Source of the DNA: Stachybotrys elegans | Lineage: Eukaryota; Ascomycota; Sordariomycetes; Hypocreales; Stachybotryaceae | Length of the DNA stretch: 64,000 nucleotides | Direction of reading: 5' to 3' | Assembly: GCA_020746835.1 (NCBI GenBank) | Contig: JAGPNK010000013.1 | Location: 372,001-436,000, forward strand | Part shown: one piece after another, positions 63,771 through 64,000 of the stretch | Layout: the number at the start of each line of letters is the position of its first letter | Position numbering within the stretch: position 1 is the first letter of the stretch | The notes under the pieces: generated by a model | Databases searched by the model: none | What the model was told of the DNA's origin: nothing | What the model saw: only the letters and a program-made list of their open reading frames with translations | Program-made: the position numbers and the translations under genes

Positions 63771-64000
63771 TCATGAATCCTCCTCGTCCGACTCGGGGTC
63801 CTCAAGCCACTTGCTCATGTACGGCCCGTCCAGCCAGAATCCCAGCTTCTTGTAGTAGCTCCTCACGCCCACGCCCGAGATGATGCTGAGCTTCTTGCTG
63901 CCGTGCTCCTCCCGCGCTATCCTCTCCGCCTCTTCCATCAGCAGCGTGCCGAATCCCTGGTGCTGGAACTTGCGCGGGTCGCGCGCGTGCACCGGCACCG
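63771..64000 (-). CDS. ELP3: Elongator subunit 3, C-terminal end (partial)
   Basis: The frame enters from beyond the right edge and ends at the stop at 63771. The visible residues, [19 protein letters not shown], then [39 protein letters not shown], are the end of the GNAT acetyl-CoA domain of Elp3, with the QHQGFG acetyl-CoA loop. Elp3 is the catalytic subunit of Elongator, which modifies wobble uridines in tRNA. The first 70-80 percent of the gene, with the radical-SAM domain, is outside the window. Confidence 0.95.
   Translation of the reverse strand, partial: VPVHARDPRKFQHQGFGTLLMEEAERIAREEHGSKKLSIISGVGVRSYYKKLGFWLDGPYMSKWLEDPESDEEDS

Noticed and set aside
1..64000. CRISPR arrays, bacterial operons, rRNA or tRNA genes
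   Set aside because: No spaced repeat arrays or bacterial-type gene runs were seen, and no cloverleaf with a convincing T-loop was found by eye; a tRNA scan would be decisive.

Overview
The window is nuclear DNA from a filamentous ascomycete (Pezizomycotina, most likely Sordariomycetes). The reasons are many short introns of about 45-70 bases with GT..AG ends, single genes on both strands with their own promoters, WSC, 2EXR, AcrB and FHIP-type fungal proteins, and no operon structure. About 28 genes can be supported. The exon models below were built by reading splice sites and frames directly; no database search was possible.

Left part (1-14.6 kb): an accessory, secretion-rich region. It holds a tiny orphan gene, an orphan CmcJ/GA4-desaturase-like oxygenase, a LysM plus four-WSC secreted protein, an unknown secreted protein, a 2EXR protein, and a 13-exon gene for a 1410-residue secreted protein. 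That last protein joins a GH55-type beta-1,3-glucanase to a C-terminal module that looks like the tail of killer-toxin-like (subgroup C) fungal chitinases. This group is the most unusual part of the window.

Middle part (15-30.3 kb): mostly housekeeping. It has a HhH-GPD DNA glycosylase, a kinesin-14, a lysophosphatidic acid acyltransferase-like protein, dihydroxy-acid dehydratase (ILV3), mitochondrial ClpP divergent from a second mitochondrial-looking protein, a free-standing thioesterase and a dynamin/SLIP-GC-like large GTPase. Next comes 3.3 kb without an intact gene, holding the decayed remains of a flavoprotein (about 31.8-32.5 kb, possibly to 32.9 kb).

Right part (33.5-64 kb): an SDR, a secreted GHL6-like glycosidase, an F-box protein, FHIP (early endosome-dynein adaptor), AcrB, an unknown three-exon gene, an LYR protein, a methyltransferase, the CCR4 deadenylase, an M24 metallopeptidase, a mitochondrial carrier and the C-terminal end of ELP3, which runs off the right edge. 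Large gene-free stretches lie upstream of AcrB and between the methyltransferase and CCR4.

Three genes carry lesions in otherwise good reading frames: a one-base shift in the glycosylase (G run at 15630-15635), an in-frame TAG in the kinesin (18406-18408) and a one-base shift in the GHL6 protein (near 37197). Two of them are in normally conserved genes, so sequence or assembly error is as likely as real loss.
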